A stretch of DNA of 64,000 bases from Membranipora membranacea (GCA_914767715.1 OU612072.1:1798001-1862000); one strand, 5' to 3'; counted from the first letter of the stretch, positions 51,901 to 61,722 are shown. Numbers and translations: made by a program. The notes: a model not told the origin generated them from the letters alone.

Positions 51901-54900
51901 ATTGCCGGCTAGGGTTTTTCTTGGTGGTCACACATCAGTAATTCAAGCATCACTTGTATACTTAAAGTAATCCAGTTTCCGAATATCTCCTACATCAAAA
52001 TCAGACTACAAAACTCAACATCTGTATGTGTAACGGAGTAACATTAGCTGCTAATGTAACATAAGTAAATAACTTTCACAACACAATACCTCTGTAGAGC
52101 TCTGCTAAGACATATTTTATCTGTATTATATGTGGATGATAATGTTTTGTTTGTAGATTGGCCGGCACGCGGTGGTATGCCTCAGCAGCCTGCATACCCA
52201 GGGTATAATTACCAGCCAGGACCTCCTAACTCTGCTCCTATGCCTGGCAGGCTGCCTCCGGGAGCCAGAGGTCAGGTCGGGATTTCTGCTGTACACGATG
52301 CTATAAGAACCACAATCAGAGGCAGACAAGGTCAGACAGCTATTCTATGTTTTATTTGTTCTGCTTCTTATTTTTTGCAATTGATTATTCCATTGAGATT
52401 GACGATAGATAGATAATGCAATGTTGTATGGTACATGTTAATTATGTTTTATTATCAAACCTCAGATGATTTATCAGTGTGTAAATTCAACAATCTGTGA
52501 AACTCTCTGTTTTATTTTAGGTATGGGTGCTGCTGGGATGCACATCACACCACCCCCAAACAGTATACCCGGTGGAGGAGCCCCAGGCTACAGTATGGAT
52601 GTCGGAGGTAGCTCTTCTGCTGCTAAGGAACAGCTTAATCAATTCTTGAATAGGTCAGTTGAATGAAAACGAGCACACATGCTGTTTTTAAGAAATCCAA
52701 CAACAAAACATTGCAAAATCAACCTGAAACTCCCAGCATGATCAGATAAAGCATTTAGTTCTCTACATACACTTAATATAATTATATATATAATTATATA
52801 TATAATTATATATAGTACATTGAGTTACAGACCTCCCTGCCTCCTTGATCTAGACAATCACACTGCTCCTGCTCGGGGTTTATCATGACCTTGTAGTTTT
52901 TGCCTGGAGTTCGAGATATGTCACTGGTTTTGGGTAAAGTTATGAGAAAATCCCTATTGGCTCGATTTCACTGATGAAACTATGAACTATTCATCCTCAT
53001 AAGGCTGTAGGGAAGATACTCCTACGTTACCATCTGCTAGCCTGGGGCGGGCTGTCAGGGCTGGGTGGGGGAGGGGTCACAGGCTGGGTAAATCCATTTG
53101 GAAAGAGAGAACAACTCGAAAATAAGTTGCAATAGTTGTGAATTCGGATTAGAATAAGAGATTTTATTCTATGGTCTACTGATCATGTGACCACAACATG
53201 ACTAATAGACTACTGATCATGTGATCACAACATGACTAATAGACTACTGATCATGTGATCACAACATGACTAATAGACTACTGATCATGTGATCACAACA
53301 TGACTAATAGACTACTGATCATGTGATCACAACATGACTAATAGACTACTGATCATGTGATCACAACATGACTAATAGACTACTGATCATGTGACCACAA
53401 CATGGCTAATAGACTACTGATCATGTGATCACAACATGACTAATAGACTACTGATCATGTGATCACAACATGACTAATAGACTACTGATCATGTGATCAC
53501 AACATGACTAATAGACTACTGATCATGTGATCACAACATGACTAATAGACTACTGATCATGTGATCACAACATGACTAATAGACTACTGATCATGTGATC
53601 ACAACATGACTAATAGACTACTGATCATGTGACCACAACATGGCTAATAGACTACTGATCATGTGATCACAACATGACTAATAGACTACTGATCATGTGA
53701 TCACAACATGACTAATAGACTACTGATCATGTGACCACAACATGGCTAATAGACTACTGATCATGTGATCACAACATGACTAATAGACTACTGATCATGT
53801 GATCACAACATGACTAATAGACTAAATTGATGTCTGTGGATCACGATACTGAATTTAAATAAATCTACTTCACCCCAGCCAGTCTCTACTAGCTAAGCCT
53901 AAGTAAGTAGTAGTTTTACAAAAAGTATGACATGCCAAATGAGCAGGAAATCACATGGAATAAGAAGAAAAATCAAAATATCAAACCAATGACTAGTCCT
54001 TGGTCAAACTAACAAATATATTTGTGTAAGTCATAGTCTATATCGTAAATCTGAATTTATTAAAATGATAGACAGGTCTGTGTCGTGACCTTGAAGAGGT
54101 CACGACGGATTTACCCAGGCTGTCCCCCTCCTCCCCCACCCACCCCGACAGCCTGCACAGGCTAACCATCTGCCCTGCCACATATTGATAACAATATAAT
54201 TGTGAACTATAAACTTTTTGTGGAGTGTGTGGCTGTTGGACATTTGATCGCTGTCATTCTGTTTCTGTATGCACCATAAACATATAATATATATTATATG
54301 TTTCAATATGTTATAATATCATAGTGTATACCAATATATTATATACCATGTGTTATATTATGATATGTTATATATTTTCATATGTAATTTAATAATATAT
54401 AATATCATGATACATGTTTATTACGTACACATTGGTGGTTATATTATAGACGAGGCCAACAGAAGATAGACGGAGGAGGTAACATGTCAGAGTATGATCA
54501 TCAGCCTCCTCCTCCTCAGTATAATCCTGCACAGTTTAGTCGTATGCCTGCTGGTCAAGGTTATATGCCTCAACAACCACCCAGCTACGGGGCACAGGCT
54601 GCTCAGGGTATGTATACACAGTACAACCACCCAGCTACGGGGCACAGGCTGCTCAGGGTATGTATACACAGTACAACCACCCAGCTACGGGGCACAGGCT
54701 GCTCAGGGTATGTATACACAGTACATGTCAGTTATGTACCGACAAGGAGGTTTATAAAATTCTTAAGTCGTCGACATCAGGACTCAGGACTCCACAAATT
54801 TGATACATGGGCAGTTACAGGGTTGATAATCACTATGTTTCCATATGTCACTGTGACATCGGTTTTAGGGCTAATAAATACATGGGTTTAGCATTTAGGT

Positions 54901-55570
54901 TGACTTCTATAGGCATTAGTATGCATTTATTCATTCGAAGTCAGTAACTGTTTTGATTCGTAACGGTGGCATAAGGCGGTGTAGATGAATGGATAGAGCG
55001 CTTGCTGACAATGACTTCAATGCCTCGGTTTAAATCCCACTGTCTCTGAACTCATTCTCTGATTGGCTATTTCAGGTTAAATGATTTTCTGATTGGTTAC
55101 TTTAGGTTCTATGATGATGGGTGGTGGACAGCAATCACATTCTGGTATGATGTCATCATATAGTGGAGCTCCACAGCAGGGAATGAACAGAGGCTATCCA
55201 CCTCAAGCCGGGGGTCAACCGAATGCCCCACCTGGCGCTGCATATAACCCTCAATACCAGCAGCAGCAACAATATCAAGTAATTACTATGCAATACTTTT
55301 AGTGTTGATCCCCATCTCCAAATCCAACCAAAATATTAACTTGTCTTTTTGATGAATTCTGTATTATTTTTCTTCATAGCACCATATTATCAAAGAACAC
55401 TGTGTTACAAAGTTTCAATTACATATTTACAGGGTCCAGATGGGCGCATGATGCAGGGAGGTGGACAGTTTATGGCACAGAGGATGCCCCAACAAGCACC
55501 CCCAGGACAGCCACCCCCTGGACAATATCAGGGAGGTATGGGCCAACAATACAACTACAGTCAGCACTAG
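23566..55570 (+). CDS. MED12: Mediator complex subunit 12 (whole gene, 43 exons)
   Basis: MED12 is the subunit of the nuclear Mediator kinase module that activates CDK8-cyclin C and links it to MED13, controlling RNA polymerase II transcription. Forty-three exons were placed by hand and join in phase throughout, giving about 2020 aa, near the 2177 aa I recall for human MED12. Landmarks in order: [20 protein letters not shown] at the N-terminus, the LCEWA-like [78 protein letters not shown], and a Pro/Gln/Gly-rich C-terminus. The start is the first ATG that gives the conserved N-terminal motif. The long polyglutamine tract of vertebrate MED12 is absent, with only short Q runs. Large introns carry minisatellites and transposons. 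Exon positions are in the block entries below. Confidence 0.95.
27003..27595 (+). repeat. 37-bp minisatellite, about 16 copies, built on the exon 5 splice donor
   Basis: The unit includes CTACACATGTACCAG|GTAAGT, the last codons of MED12 exon 5 together with its 5' splice site, plus CTGAGCTGAA. The first copy is the real exon end. The following copies repeat it with only A/G and a few other substitutions, so about 16 identical consensus donors sit in tandem. The frame after the first donor reaches TGA within the first unit. Confidence 0.95.
29068..29390 (-). CDS. Possible nested minus-strand gene fragment in MED12 intron 6
   Basis: A 66-codon frame (29068-29268) reads [20 protein letters not shown], then [13 protein letters not shown], and stops after HGEYPDN. 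A consensus acceptor (CAAACAG) precedes it. About 75 bases upstream on the minus strand lies a GTAAGT donor (TTCACTG|GTAAGT) that joins it in one frame. The composition looks protein-like, but there is no recognisable domain and the upstream exons are not resolved. Confidence 0.3.
30001..30065. repeat. G-rich dispersed repeat, single copy
   Basis: Contains GGGGGGCCGTCGGACAGGGG and AGTCTGGGGGGCTCAGACTA, shared with the array at 13088-13210 in the CUB/TSR gene. Confidence 0.65.
31345..37602 (+). CDS. MED12: MED12 exons 7-12
   Basis: Exons: 31345-31487, 31740-31924, 32672-32742, 32988-33087, 33422-33558, 37438-37602. Motifs: [36 protein letters not shown] followed by [14 protein letters not shown] with [25 protein letters not shown], and [20 protein letters not shown] followed by AKLLEKHQ. 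All correspond in order to MED12. Exon 11 (ends TNNE, donor GAG|GTGAGT) joins exon 12 in phase 0. The intron between them is almost entirely a 49/41-bp minisatellite. Confidence 0.93.
33590..37283 (+). repeat. 49/41-bp minisatellite with higher-order structure, about 3.7 kb
   Basis: The 49-bp unit contains GAGCTGACATATAACAATGA and GTATATCCTTCAGGGGCAAG. A 41-bp variant lacks the GAGGGAAG part (AATGTAATCC). In places units follow a 49+49+41 = 139-bp higher-order period, seen as reading frames spaced 139 bp apart. The first unit grows out of the region just after the exon 11 donor: AATGAGGTGAGTATC there is echoed as AATGAGGGGAGTATATC in the array, where the donor GT has become GG. Confidence 0.95.
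36935..37180 (+). repeat. (ATATAAC)n microsatellite within the minisatellite
   Basis: Two blocks (about 36938-37042 and 37113-37177) of the 7-mer ATATAAC interrupt the 49/41-bp array near its 3' end. They probably expanded from the ACATATAAC core of the unit. Confidence 0.9.
37971..41141 (+). CDS. MED12: MED12 exons 13-19
   Basis: Exons: 37971-38106, 38454-38629, 39166-39276, 39460-39574, 39920-40021, 40443-40558, 41019-41141. Motifs: [58 protein letters not shown] then [42 protein letters not shown], and [20 protein letters not shown]. They follow the order of vertebrate MED12. The acidic/proline linker in exons 14-15 is shorter than in vertebrates. Confidence 0.93.
40761..40840 (-). repeat. 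tRNA-derived sequence (SINE or tRNA pseudogene)
   Basis: On the minus strand GGGGGTAGCTCAGTTG is a clear A box/D-arm and AGGTTCAATTTTC a degenerate B box at normal tRNA spacing. The stems are eroded. It lies in MED12 intron 18. It could be a SINE head or a decayed tRNA copy. Confidence 0.55.
41290..41415. mobile_element. 116-bp MITE with GTCCCTAGTAGCA TIRs
   Basis: Perfect 13-bp TIRs (GTCCCTAGTAGCA at 41295 and its complement ending at 41410) enclose about 90 bp. The 5-mer TGGCT flanks both sides (41290-41294, 41411-41415) as a probable TSD. It lies in MED12 intron 19. Confidence 0.75.
41792..46311 (+). CDS. MED12: MED12 exons 20-28
   Basis: Exons: 41792-41970, 42368-42476, 42720-42853, 43177-43287, 43669-43807, 44252-44375, 45092-45282, 45571-45708, 46201-46311. 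Motifs: [60 protein letters not shown] followed by [64 protein letters not shown] with an acidic loop [11 protein letters not shown], and [13 protein letters not shown]. The match in order to vertebrate MED12 is clear. Confidence 0.93.
43017..43083. mobile_element. 49-bp TAGCC...GGCTA foldback element
   Basis: TAGCCTGTC at 43026 and GACAGGCTA ending at 43074 form the termini. Flanking 9-mers GGTGACAGC and GATGACAGA match at seven of nine positions, consistent with an aged 9-bp TSD. It lies in MED12 intron 22. Confidence 0.5.
43825..43903 (+). repeat. 8-bp microsatellite (TCTATAAG)n
   Basis: About ten perfect copies of the octamer lie just downstream of the MED12 exon 24 donor. Confidence 0.95.
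44609..44804. mobile_element. Palindromic MITE, about 196 bp
   Basis: The left end ATTGTCACCTAATAGGCAAA and the right end (reverse complement ATTGTCACCTAATGAGCAAA) are imperfect inverted repeats about 50 bp long, both continuing through TTTGCACAAACTGAT. No certain TSD. A related fragment (TTATCAGTTTGCACAAAATT) occurs near 58058. It lies in MED12 intron 25. Confidence 0.7.
46599..50338 (+). CDS. MED12: MED12 exons 29-36
   Basis: Exons: 46599-46754, 47137-47245, 47639-47837, 48167-48368, 48844-48928, 49216-49364, 49706-49825, 50195-50338. Motifs: [138 protein letters not shown], and [13 protein letters not shown]. This is the best-conserved stretch and it follows vertebrate MED12 almost residue for residue. 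Confidence 0.96.
50893..55570 (+). CDS. MED12: MED12 exons 37-43 (Pro/Gln/Gly-rich C-terminus)
   Basis: Exons: 50893-51048, 51431-51635, 52157-52330, 52521-52653, 54450-54607, 55106-55278, 55433-55570. The first reads [20 protein letters not shown] as in MED12. The rest is low complexity ([45 protein letters not shown], ending YNYSQH and TAG). The exon 39 end is uncertain: an earlier in-phase donor (AGAG|GTCAGG, near 52271) is also possible. This region replaces the long polyglutamine tail of vertebrate MED12. Confidence 0.85.
53029..54173. mobile_element. 1127-bp non-autonomous transposon with TAGCC ends, 9-bp TSD and internal minisatellite
   Basis: The element spans 53038-54164. The left end starts TAGCCTGGGGCGGGCTGTCA; the right end, reverse complemented, starts TAGCCTGTGCAGGCTGTCGG. 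Both continue through a G-rich GGGTGGGGGAGG to CTGGGTAAATCC, giving TIRs of about 55-60 bp. The 9-mer ACCATCTGC flanks both sides exactly (53029-53037, 54165-54173). No coding capacity is visible. It lies in MED12 intron 40 and is related to the small TAGCC elements elsewhere in the window. Confidence 0.85.
53176..53825 (+). repeat. 34-bp minisatellite, about 19 copies
   Basis: The unit is TAGACTACTGATCATGTGAT followed by CACAACATGACTAA, with sporadic ACC and GGC variants. It lies wholly inside the transposon at 53038-54164. The core TGATCATGTGATCA is nearly palindromic. Confidence 0.95.
54558..54725 (+). repeat. 50-bp tandem triplication spanning the exon 41 end and its donor
   Basis: Three copies of a 50-bp unit include CCACCCAGCTACGGGGCACA and GCTCAGG|GTATGTATACACAG. 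The first copy is the real exon 41 end and donor (CAGG|GTATGT at 54607/54608). Two further copies of both the coding tail and the donor follow. Confidence 0.95.
54975..55050 (+). repeat. Possible tRNA-derived SINE fragment
   Basis: TGTAGATGAATGGATAGAGC resembles an A box/D-arm and CGGTTTAAATCCCACTG a B box at tRNA spacing. The stems are incomplete. It lies in MED12 intron 41. Confidence 0.45.
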
Positions 55571-56193
55571 TCTGACTAGCTGTCTGTTTTTACAACATGT
55601 ATATATTTATATAATATATATTTAGCACGTTCATTTAACCATATTTGATGGATCAGTTTTTCTTTACCCAGATGTACTGTCAGAAAAATGAAACGCTTGC
55701 TTGTGAATGATAATAGATTTTTGTGTAAGTGTCAGCTATGCGCAAAAAATAGTGCTGAATTAATAGTTTATAATTGAAAAATGGTGATTAATTAAAATTC
55801 ACGTGAAACTTGCAGCATTTATTATTAGTTCTGTCTCCAGTTTAGCTCCCTATGTAATTCTGTCTTGTCTTATATACAGAATGATGGTAGCAGTGATGTC
55901 TATGTAGATACATCTCTGTACACTAAAACTTGATCTGATAACCCGAAGAGTTCACCTCCTATTGTGTTTATATAATAATGACAATAACAATTATACAATA
56001 ATAATAAAATATGAGAAAATGCGGAGTTATCTTATATGAACTTATATAATAAGAGTGACTATTGTGGATTTTGATGATGATGAGTCCAAATGATCCATTT
56101 AATTGAACAACATCTCCATGTCATTGTGATCGACCATTTTAATTGGATATTTAATTTTGTAAAAACGAGCTCCTGGAGTTAAATTCCCTTCTC
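55571..56193. other. Convergent gap between MED12 and the 56194-57571 gene
   Basis: About 620 bp of AT-rich sequence shared by the 3' UTRs of two convergent genes. An ATAATAATAAAAT stretch near 55998 could serve as a polyadenylation signal. No gene seen. Confidence 0.45.
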
Positions 56194-57571
56194 TTAAACT
56201 CCATAATGATTGAAACGGAATCTTAACATAGCTTTACATTTACGATATTTACGCTCGTACCATGCAGAGACAAGTAGAGATACTAAAGCACAAGCCATAC
56301 CTATAGAGACAGTGATTCTCATACAGATAAGGCTATCGGTACATAACAAGTCTGATATAATATACATAGCTAAAATAGGAATTACAACTGGTATGGCCAA
56401 ATATAGTGAGAATATCTTATAGCATTTCACTCGATGATCTTCATTACGACCAATCAGATTGACTCGATCATGGTTACCATCTTCTTGTATACTACCTTGT
56501 GGTTGGTCGACTAGTGACACTGAGGTTGGCCTCGATGTAAATCCTGATCTCTCCACTTGTGCTCCTGCAAAAAGAACAATATTATTATTTTACATTACTT
56601 CAATTTTAAACATAAACTTTATTTTAGTACCGCTTTTGGACTCTGTGCCGTGAAATAGGATCACATCGTCTTACATAGAACCGCAAACAAGCATCATGTA
56701 ATGAACCATAGCCATGCAAAAGAGGTCCCATTCTACACGCATGTTAATAGCTAGGATCCAACCAAAACAAATTCTCATCTATAGTTTATTCTTAGCCTTG
56801 TCACGTGGCCACAGGTAACGGGTTTTGGTAAAAACCAAAACCCGTTACCGCCTGACCGTTACCGCCTGACCGTTACCGCCTGACAAGGCTAGTTTATTCT
56901 ATATTAAGGTTGGTGAGGGAATGTGATGAGAGGATCACTCACTCCCTCAAACACACAGTGCGGCACAACCATAACACAAATTAATACTGTTCAGAATGGG
57001 CACTAAATACAGGCGCTTCTGACAGAAATGTTGTAGATGTGGCAAGACTGCTGTGTGGCAGTCTTAGGTGTTGTATGATGTCACAGCAATCCAACCGACT
57101 TAACACCATAAAAGTGTCACAGGTGCTGTATGGAACATGTCTTACTATGAATTCTTCATAAAAAACTGCTATTTTTATAACGCCATCTGCTGACTTACCA
57201 CCTATCACTGTAGACGCTGACCCGCTCCTGTGGGTAGAATCACTTCTGTTTGTACTTTGTGAGCCATAAAAGTGGCTTCTTGGATCCGCAGCTATTGTTG
57301 TTTCTGTGCTTTCAACTGAGGACAGTGATGATTGTCTCCGGTGTCTTCGGATATTATAAGCATTATCTTGGGATGTCCCAGCTGAAGATTGTAGTGAGCT
57401 GATTTGTGAGTTATGATTGGCTTGACTTGTTGATGTTTCTGGTGGGTCAGAGCTTGTTGAGGTATATGTTGATGTGCTGATCTCAAGAGGCTGCAGCGGT
57501 TCAGTTGTAATACATATACTAGATGTTAGACTATCCAAGCTGGATAGCAAAGGGTTCCTGTCCTCAGCCAT
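56194..57571 (-). CDS. Unrecognised protein with two C-terminal membrane segments
   Basis: Two exons join in phase: 57199-57571 and 56194-56564, encoding 247 aa. The first ~180 residues are rich in Ser, Thr, Gln and Asp and look disordered (MAEDRNPLLSSLDSLTSSIC at the start). Two hydrophobic helices follow: LAIPVVIPILAMYIISDLL and ITVSIGMACALVSLLVSAW, then a short basic tail (RKYRKCKAMLRFRFNHYGV). There is no signal peptide, so both ends may face the cytosol. The exon 1 frame stays open for 72 codons past its donor, so an intron-retained form ending SAHSEQY is possible. I do not recognise the family. The next minus-strand gene has a similar plan. Confidence 0.65.
56784..56900. mobile_element. 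99-bp foldback element with TAGCC ends and 9-bp TSD
   Basis: The element (56793-56891) starts TAGCCTTGTCA and ends TGACAAGGCTA. Its centre is a near-perfect hairpin (GTAACGGGTTTTGGT and its complement). The right arm carries GTTACCGCCTGACC repeated about three times. The 9-mer GTTTATTCT flanks both sides exactly (56784-56792, 56892-56900). It lies in the intron of the preceding gene. Confidence 0.85.
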
Positions 57572-59228
57572 GTTATACTCTACCAGAAATGTTCAGCAAG
57601 TCTGAACTCTGACTCGCGCACAAACTAACAAACTATAATAACTATAAGGCTGACAAGGAAGTGAGACATCAATCATCAAAAAACAAAACAAGTCATTCAA
57701 CTGCTTTAAATCACATTAGGATTTTTTTAGCTTCTAACGTAATTGATATAACATATTTTTTGTCTGTCTGCTGTCAGTATTAAAATTTGTTAAGTTGTTT
57801 ATTGCCCACTACACTACACTATGAGATACTGAAGCCAAATATACTGTAAAATTTTGAATCAAAGTTCTCTTAAAACAGTTGCTATGTCCATGAGGAGCTA
57901 ATGTAAAATGTAATTCAGCTAGGTATTTGAACATACTTAAATGATCATGATAAATGGCCAGACATCAGATACATATCTCCTCATTTAGTTCCAGGTATAC
58001 CCTTTATATTCATTATAATGGAGAGTAGAAAGGATACTTCAAACATTATTAAGGTGATTTATCAGTTTGCACAAAATTGTTTTATGTTGTAACCACCAAC
58101 CCTTGGCACATTATCAACAAATTTTCACAGCCCCCCCCCCCCCCCGGTGATTGTCTTAGCCTTGTGACGTTGCGACAAAGTTCAACATGGTCAGCATGGT
58201 CTCAATACAATTTAGGCCAAGTCAGTGAAAGAATTTTGTCAATTCAATAAATGGTGTGGGTTTCAGATCGTATAGCGATAAATGACCTTAAATACCAATT
58301 AGAGCAAAAGTACTCAAATCGAATTTTGGTAAAAAAAATGAATTGGGGCGCATATCTTTATCTTTACGCCCCAGCTCTCATATAGTAAAAAATAGAGGAA
58401 AGAATGGTGGATGTGGGTGGTGGTTCCAAGTATTGCCTTGAACAGATTGAGTACATGTTTTTTTATACTCTCTTCAGGGATTAACTTCAAACTTCACAGT
58501 CTTTTTGATGTTGTAACAGGTCACCATGTTTCATTACAAGTCGTAACTAAACAAAGTACAGATTGTTGACAATTCCAGTATTTTTAGCCATAGCTTTCAT
58601 GTAGACAATGAACATAATTTAGACGCTAGGAGTAAAGCATTTCCAGGAAGAAAATTTCACCTTTTCACACATGTCTGAAATTGTCAAACTGTTAAATTTA
58701 ACACTAGCTTATATTTACTAACCCACTTGACTTTGAATATACTGACACATGGTCACCTCAGCTAGCGAAAACTTAGTGCTTTAGTCCCCGCCCCCCAAAA
58801 CTGGCTCATCTAAACTCTAGATATTATTTACTCCTTCAGGTACAAGATAATCTGGTAACCATACAATGTCAGTTAAAATCGCAAGGGCGGTCTCGGTCCG
58901 AAGACCTCCTCGGTTGGTTGACTCACAATGTAATCTTGTGTCATGATGAAATAATTCTTTCTCACCAACATATTTTTTGGGTACACAGAAACTTGGTTTC
59001 AATAGTTCAAAAAGTGAGTTTTTTTAACGAAGTGAGGTAATAAGAAAGTTTTGGAGGTACAAAAACTCTAGTTTTATGCTTTGGTGCCGACTATCAAACA
59101 GAACACAAAATGAGCTGTATACTCCTTATTATATTTCTCTCGTAAGTACAATTATCTTACATTCTAAATTGACAAAATCGAAACTTGAATTAAACCATTC
59201 TGGTCATTAGAAGATTCTACGGTTTTTC
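57572..59228. other. Intergenic region between the two membrane-protein genes
   Basis: AT-rich sequence that should hold the promoter of the 56194-57571 gene and the 3' UTR of the next. It contains a run of 15 C at about 58132-58146 and a fragment related to the 44609 MITE near 58058. No coding exon was supported. Confidence 0.4.
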
Positions 59229-60788
59229 TTAAACATGGAGTAATGTTAGACTGGGTTCATTCATGAGTCTTTGGGGCTGATGTCTGGCGGTACGAGTTGG
59301 CCATCGAACTCTATCACTGATGAGATGTACCATACCAATAAATAGTAACACTGTCATAGCAACAGGGAAACCTGTCGCTATCATTAGAGCCAAGAATGTC
59401 TGCGACAAAGTCAGTCCAGGTTTGTCTGTAACAGTGAACCACAAGCAAATGAAAGGAACTGAATAGATGAAAATGTAGTACAAATACCTTATCAAAAGAA
59501 GTAGAATCTATATTGAATCTTCTCGTCATGTTACGTGTAAAGACAACTCCAAACTAATCAGTGATTTTTAAAAAAACCAAAAATTAGGAATTCTGATTTT
59601 ACTCGTCTCAGGGGGTTTTAGGCACTCAGAAGGATACATATTTAACATCTAGAAATGAAAGAGTTTAGGAATTTAAAATTTAAAAGGAGCAAACACTTCA
59701 TGTTGTTCACCAGCAGGTTACTGATGGCTACCAGTTTGACTTTAGAAATTATGTCAGATGCTCAACACACTAACATTTGACATGCTATGAGATTCAAATT
59801 ATCGGTGCAGAGAAAATCTCACTGCAAATAATTTATCTAGACAAAGAACCTAACTATTGTAATTGTAAGCATATTGAAAAATACTACAATTCGTACTTAC
59901 TTCTTATTTTAAGATAAGGCAGAGTACTCCTACACAACTCAAAGCAGTAGTCAGGTATGAGTAAGGAGTCAGGTGTGGTCATATTAGTGTCATGTGATCG
60001 ATCAGGTGACACTCCTGCACAGTCTTTGAGCAGCTCAAAGCAGTAATCTGTCATATCATCTGTAGTTGTCATGTTCAGATCAAATAGGCGAGCGTGGGAG
60101 TCACGATCAGGGGAATCACGATGGACATGATCAGAGGCTGCAGGGTAAACATTAGAAATTCACTTCATCAAACTTGGAGACGCTTACGATGTTACAAAGA
60201 TGACTGATTGAGTGTTTGTGATGCTCTTTTAGGTTGAACATTTCAACACTGCACACTAACAGCAGAAGCATCTAAATAATAATCGATTACTGATTACATA
60301 CCTGACTGATGTTCCTGCTGCTCAAAGAATATGAGTGACTCTGCCTTATGATCTCTTATATCTCCATAACTGGTGGTCTCCTATGAAAAACGCTAAGGTG
60401 TTATATTATAGTTTATTTGCTTCCACCGAAAAACCATAATATTTCCGTAATCAAAAATCAATATTTCTCATCCATTTAAAAAAAAACCTTAATTCAATAG
60501 AACCTTTGGCACAATCTCTAACCAAGGAGTGACTCCTTGCCTTTACATAGGAGGCAAAAAGGAATTATTTGTCATAGCCGTCTCAATCAGTGCGCCCGTT
60601 CGGAGACTCTGGTCTTAATGATGAGGCCATTGAACCACACATGTGACTTTGCTCGAATAATAGCAGAAACCTTTCACATGAAAACAAGTATATGTCAGTC
60701 TCACCAGTTCTGACGTGGTGGTCTCGAGTCCGACATGAACACTTGTCATTCTTCCCTGGCCGTTCGCGCAGTAGGTTATCAAAACCAT
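59229..60788 (-). CDS. Unrecognised small protein with two C-terminal membrane segments
   Basis: Four exons join in phase: 60705-60788, 60302-60380, 59901-60137, 59229-59458, encoding about 209 aa from an ATG at 60788 (MVLITYCANGQGRMTSVHVG). The true start may lie further upstream, because an acceptor-like CACATAG precedes the exon. The middle is hydrophilic and holds an internal repeat: DYCFELLKDCAGVS and DYCFELCRSTLPYL. Two membrane helices follow (PFICLWFTV and TFLALMIATGFPVAMTVLLF), then a basic tail ending LTLLHV. I do not recognise the family. Orientation and layout resemble the neighbouring 56194-57571 gene, but the sequences are not obviously alike. Confidence 0.5.
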
Positions 60789-61722
60789 CACTAAAATCCA
60801 TCTATGTGAATAATAAGTGGGACAAGTAGTATCGGCAATAAGAAACGGATTGATTGATGATTACTTTATTGATATCGATCAGAATACATTGAAAATGTAT
60901 ATAATTGATCTGATTTACAATATCAAAATTTTTGGCGTTGCATTAAAAGATGTAAAGTTCAGCTGCTGATTTCCATTATCATAAAACATAAAATATTACA
61001 TCAATTTGCCGTACTTCACAAACAGAGAAATTTGCATGCAGGAGCAGTGTGGTGAGGGATTGTAGCATTACTGCTGCTTGGACAGCAGATATGAACACAT
61101 ACAAGTCTTCAAGGACAAGGAAAGAGCTGATTGATTTGGGTGGCGCTGACCAAAAGAGATCCCGTATATTAGGAGAAGGGCAAGTTGCTAGAGGCAAGAA
61201 ACTGAAACAACGGTTAAGTGTTAATTTAGTGAGCATCGCATAAACAATAACATTGAAAAATATTTAATAGACACAAATACTTACCTACCTGAGTATTTAC
61301 CCATTTTTATTTGTTTGTGCTAAGATCTCTCAATCAGTGCATACCACCTGATTCCTCAGTATTCATACCACGGAACTTTGGCAAGATTGCTAAAGTTAAT
61401 TCAAACCAGTCTCGCTGGTTCAAAGCATCCCTACATTCAGTAGTTTATCAGAAGGCTATTAGACTTTCTAAGCAATAATCGACCAGATCGTAATGTGAGA
61501 CACTGTGACTGCTGTCAACAATATAACTGCTGCCAATATGGGCATCATGTCATGTAAAGCCTTTCAGATCAAAATTCAGTAATGTATGAAATGTTTACCC
61601 GAAGCGAACTCATCACATGATAGGAGGGAAAATGACAGTTTTATAAAAGATGTCACTTCTATATTTTAGAATAACAAATGTGCAGCTCAATACTGTAATA
61701 CTCCTCAAAATAAATTTGAAAA
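60789..61722. other. Intergenic region with no supported gene
   Basis: Includes a 64-codon plus-strand frame at 61049-61243 (ITAAWTADMNTYKSSRTRK onward) that has no recognisable domain, start context or splice partner. Otherwise AT-rich and featureless. Confidence 0.35.

Noticed and set aside
53176-53825. CRISPR-like or operator array from the near-palindromic 34-bp unit
   Set aside because: There are no unique spacers; units are contiguous and nested in a transposon.
60583-60801. Frame starting MDFSDGFDNL as the N-terminus of the 59229-60788 gene
   Set aside because: Using its frame, the next exon (60302-60380) hits a stop; the +2 frame joins all four exons in phase.
61049-61243. 64-codon plus-strand frame in the gap after the second two-membrane-segment gene
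   Set aside because: No start context, no partner exon and no recognisable domain; kept only as a note.
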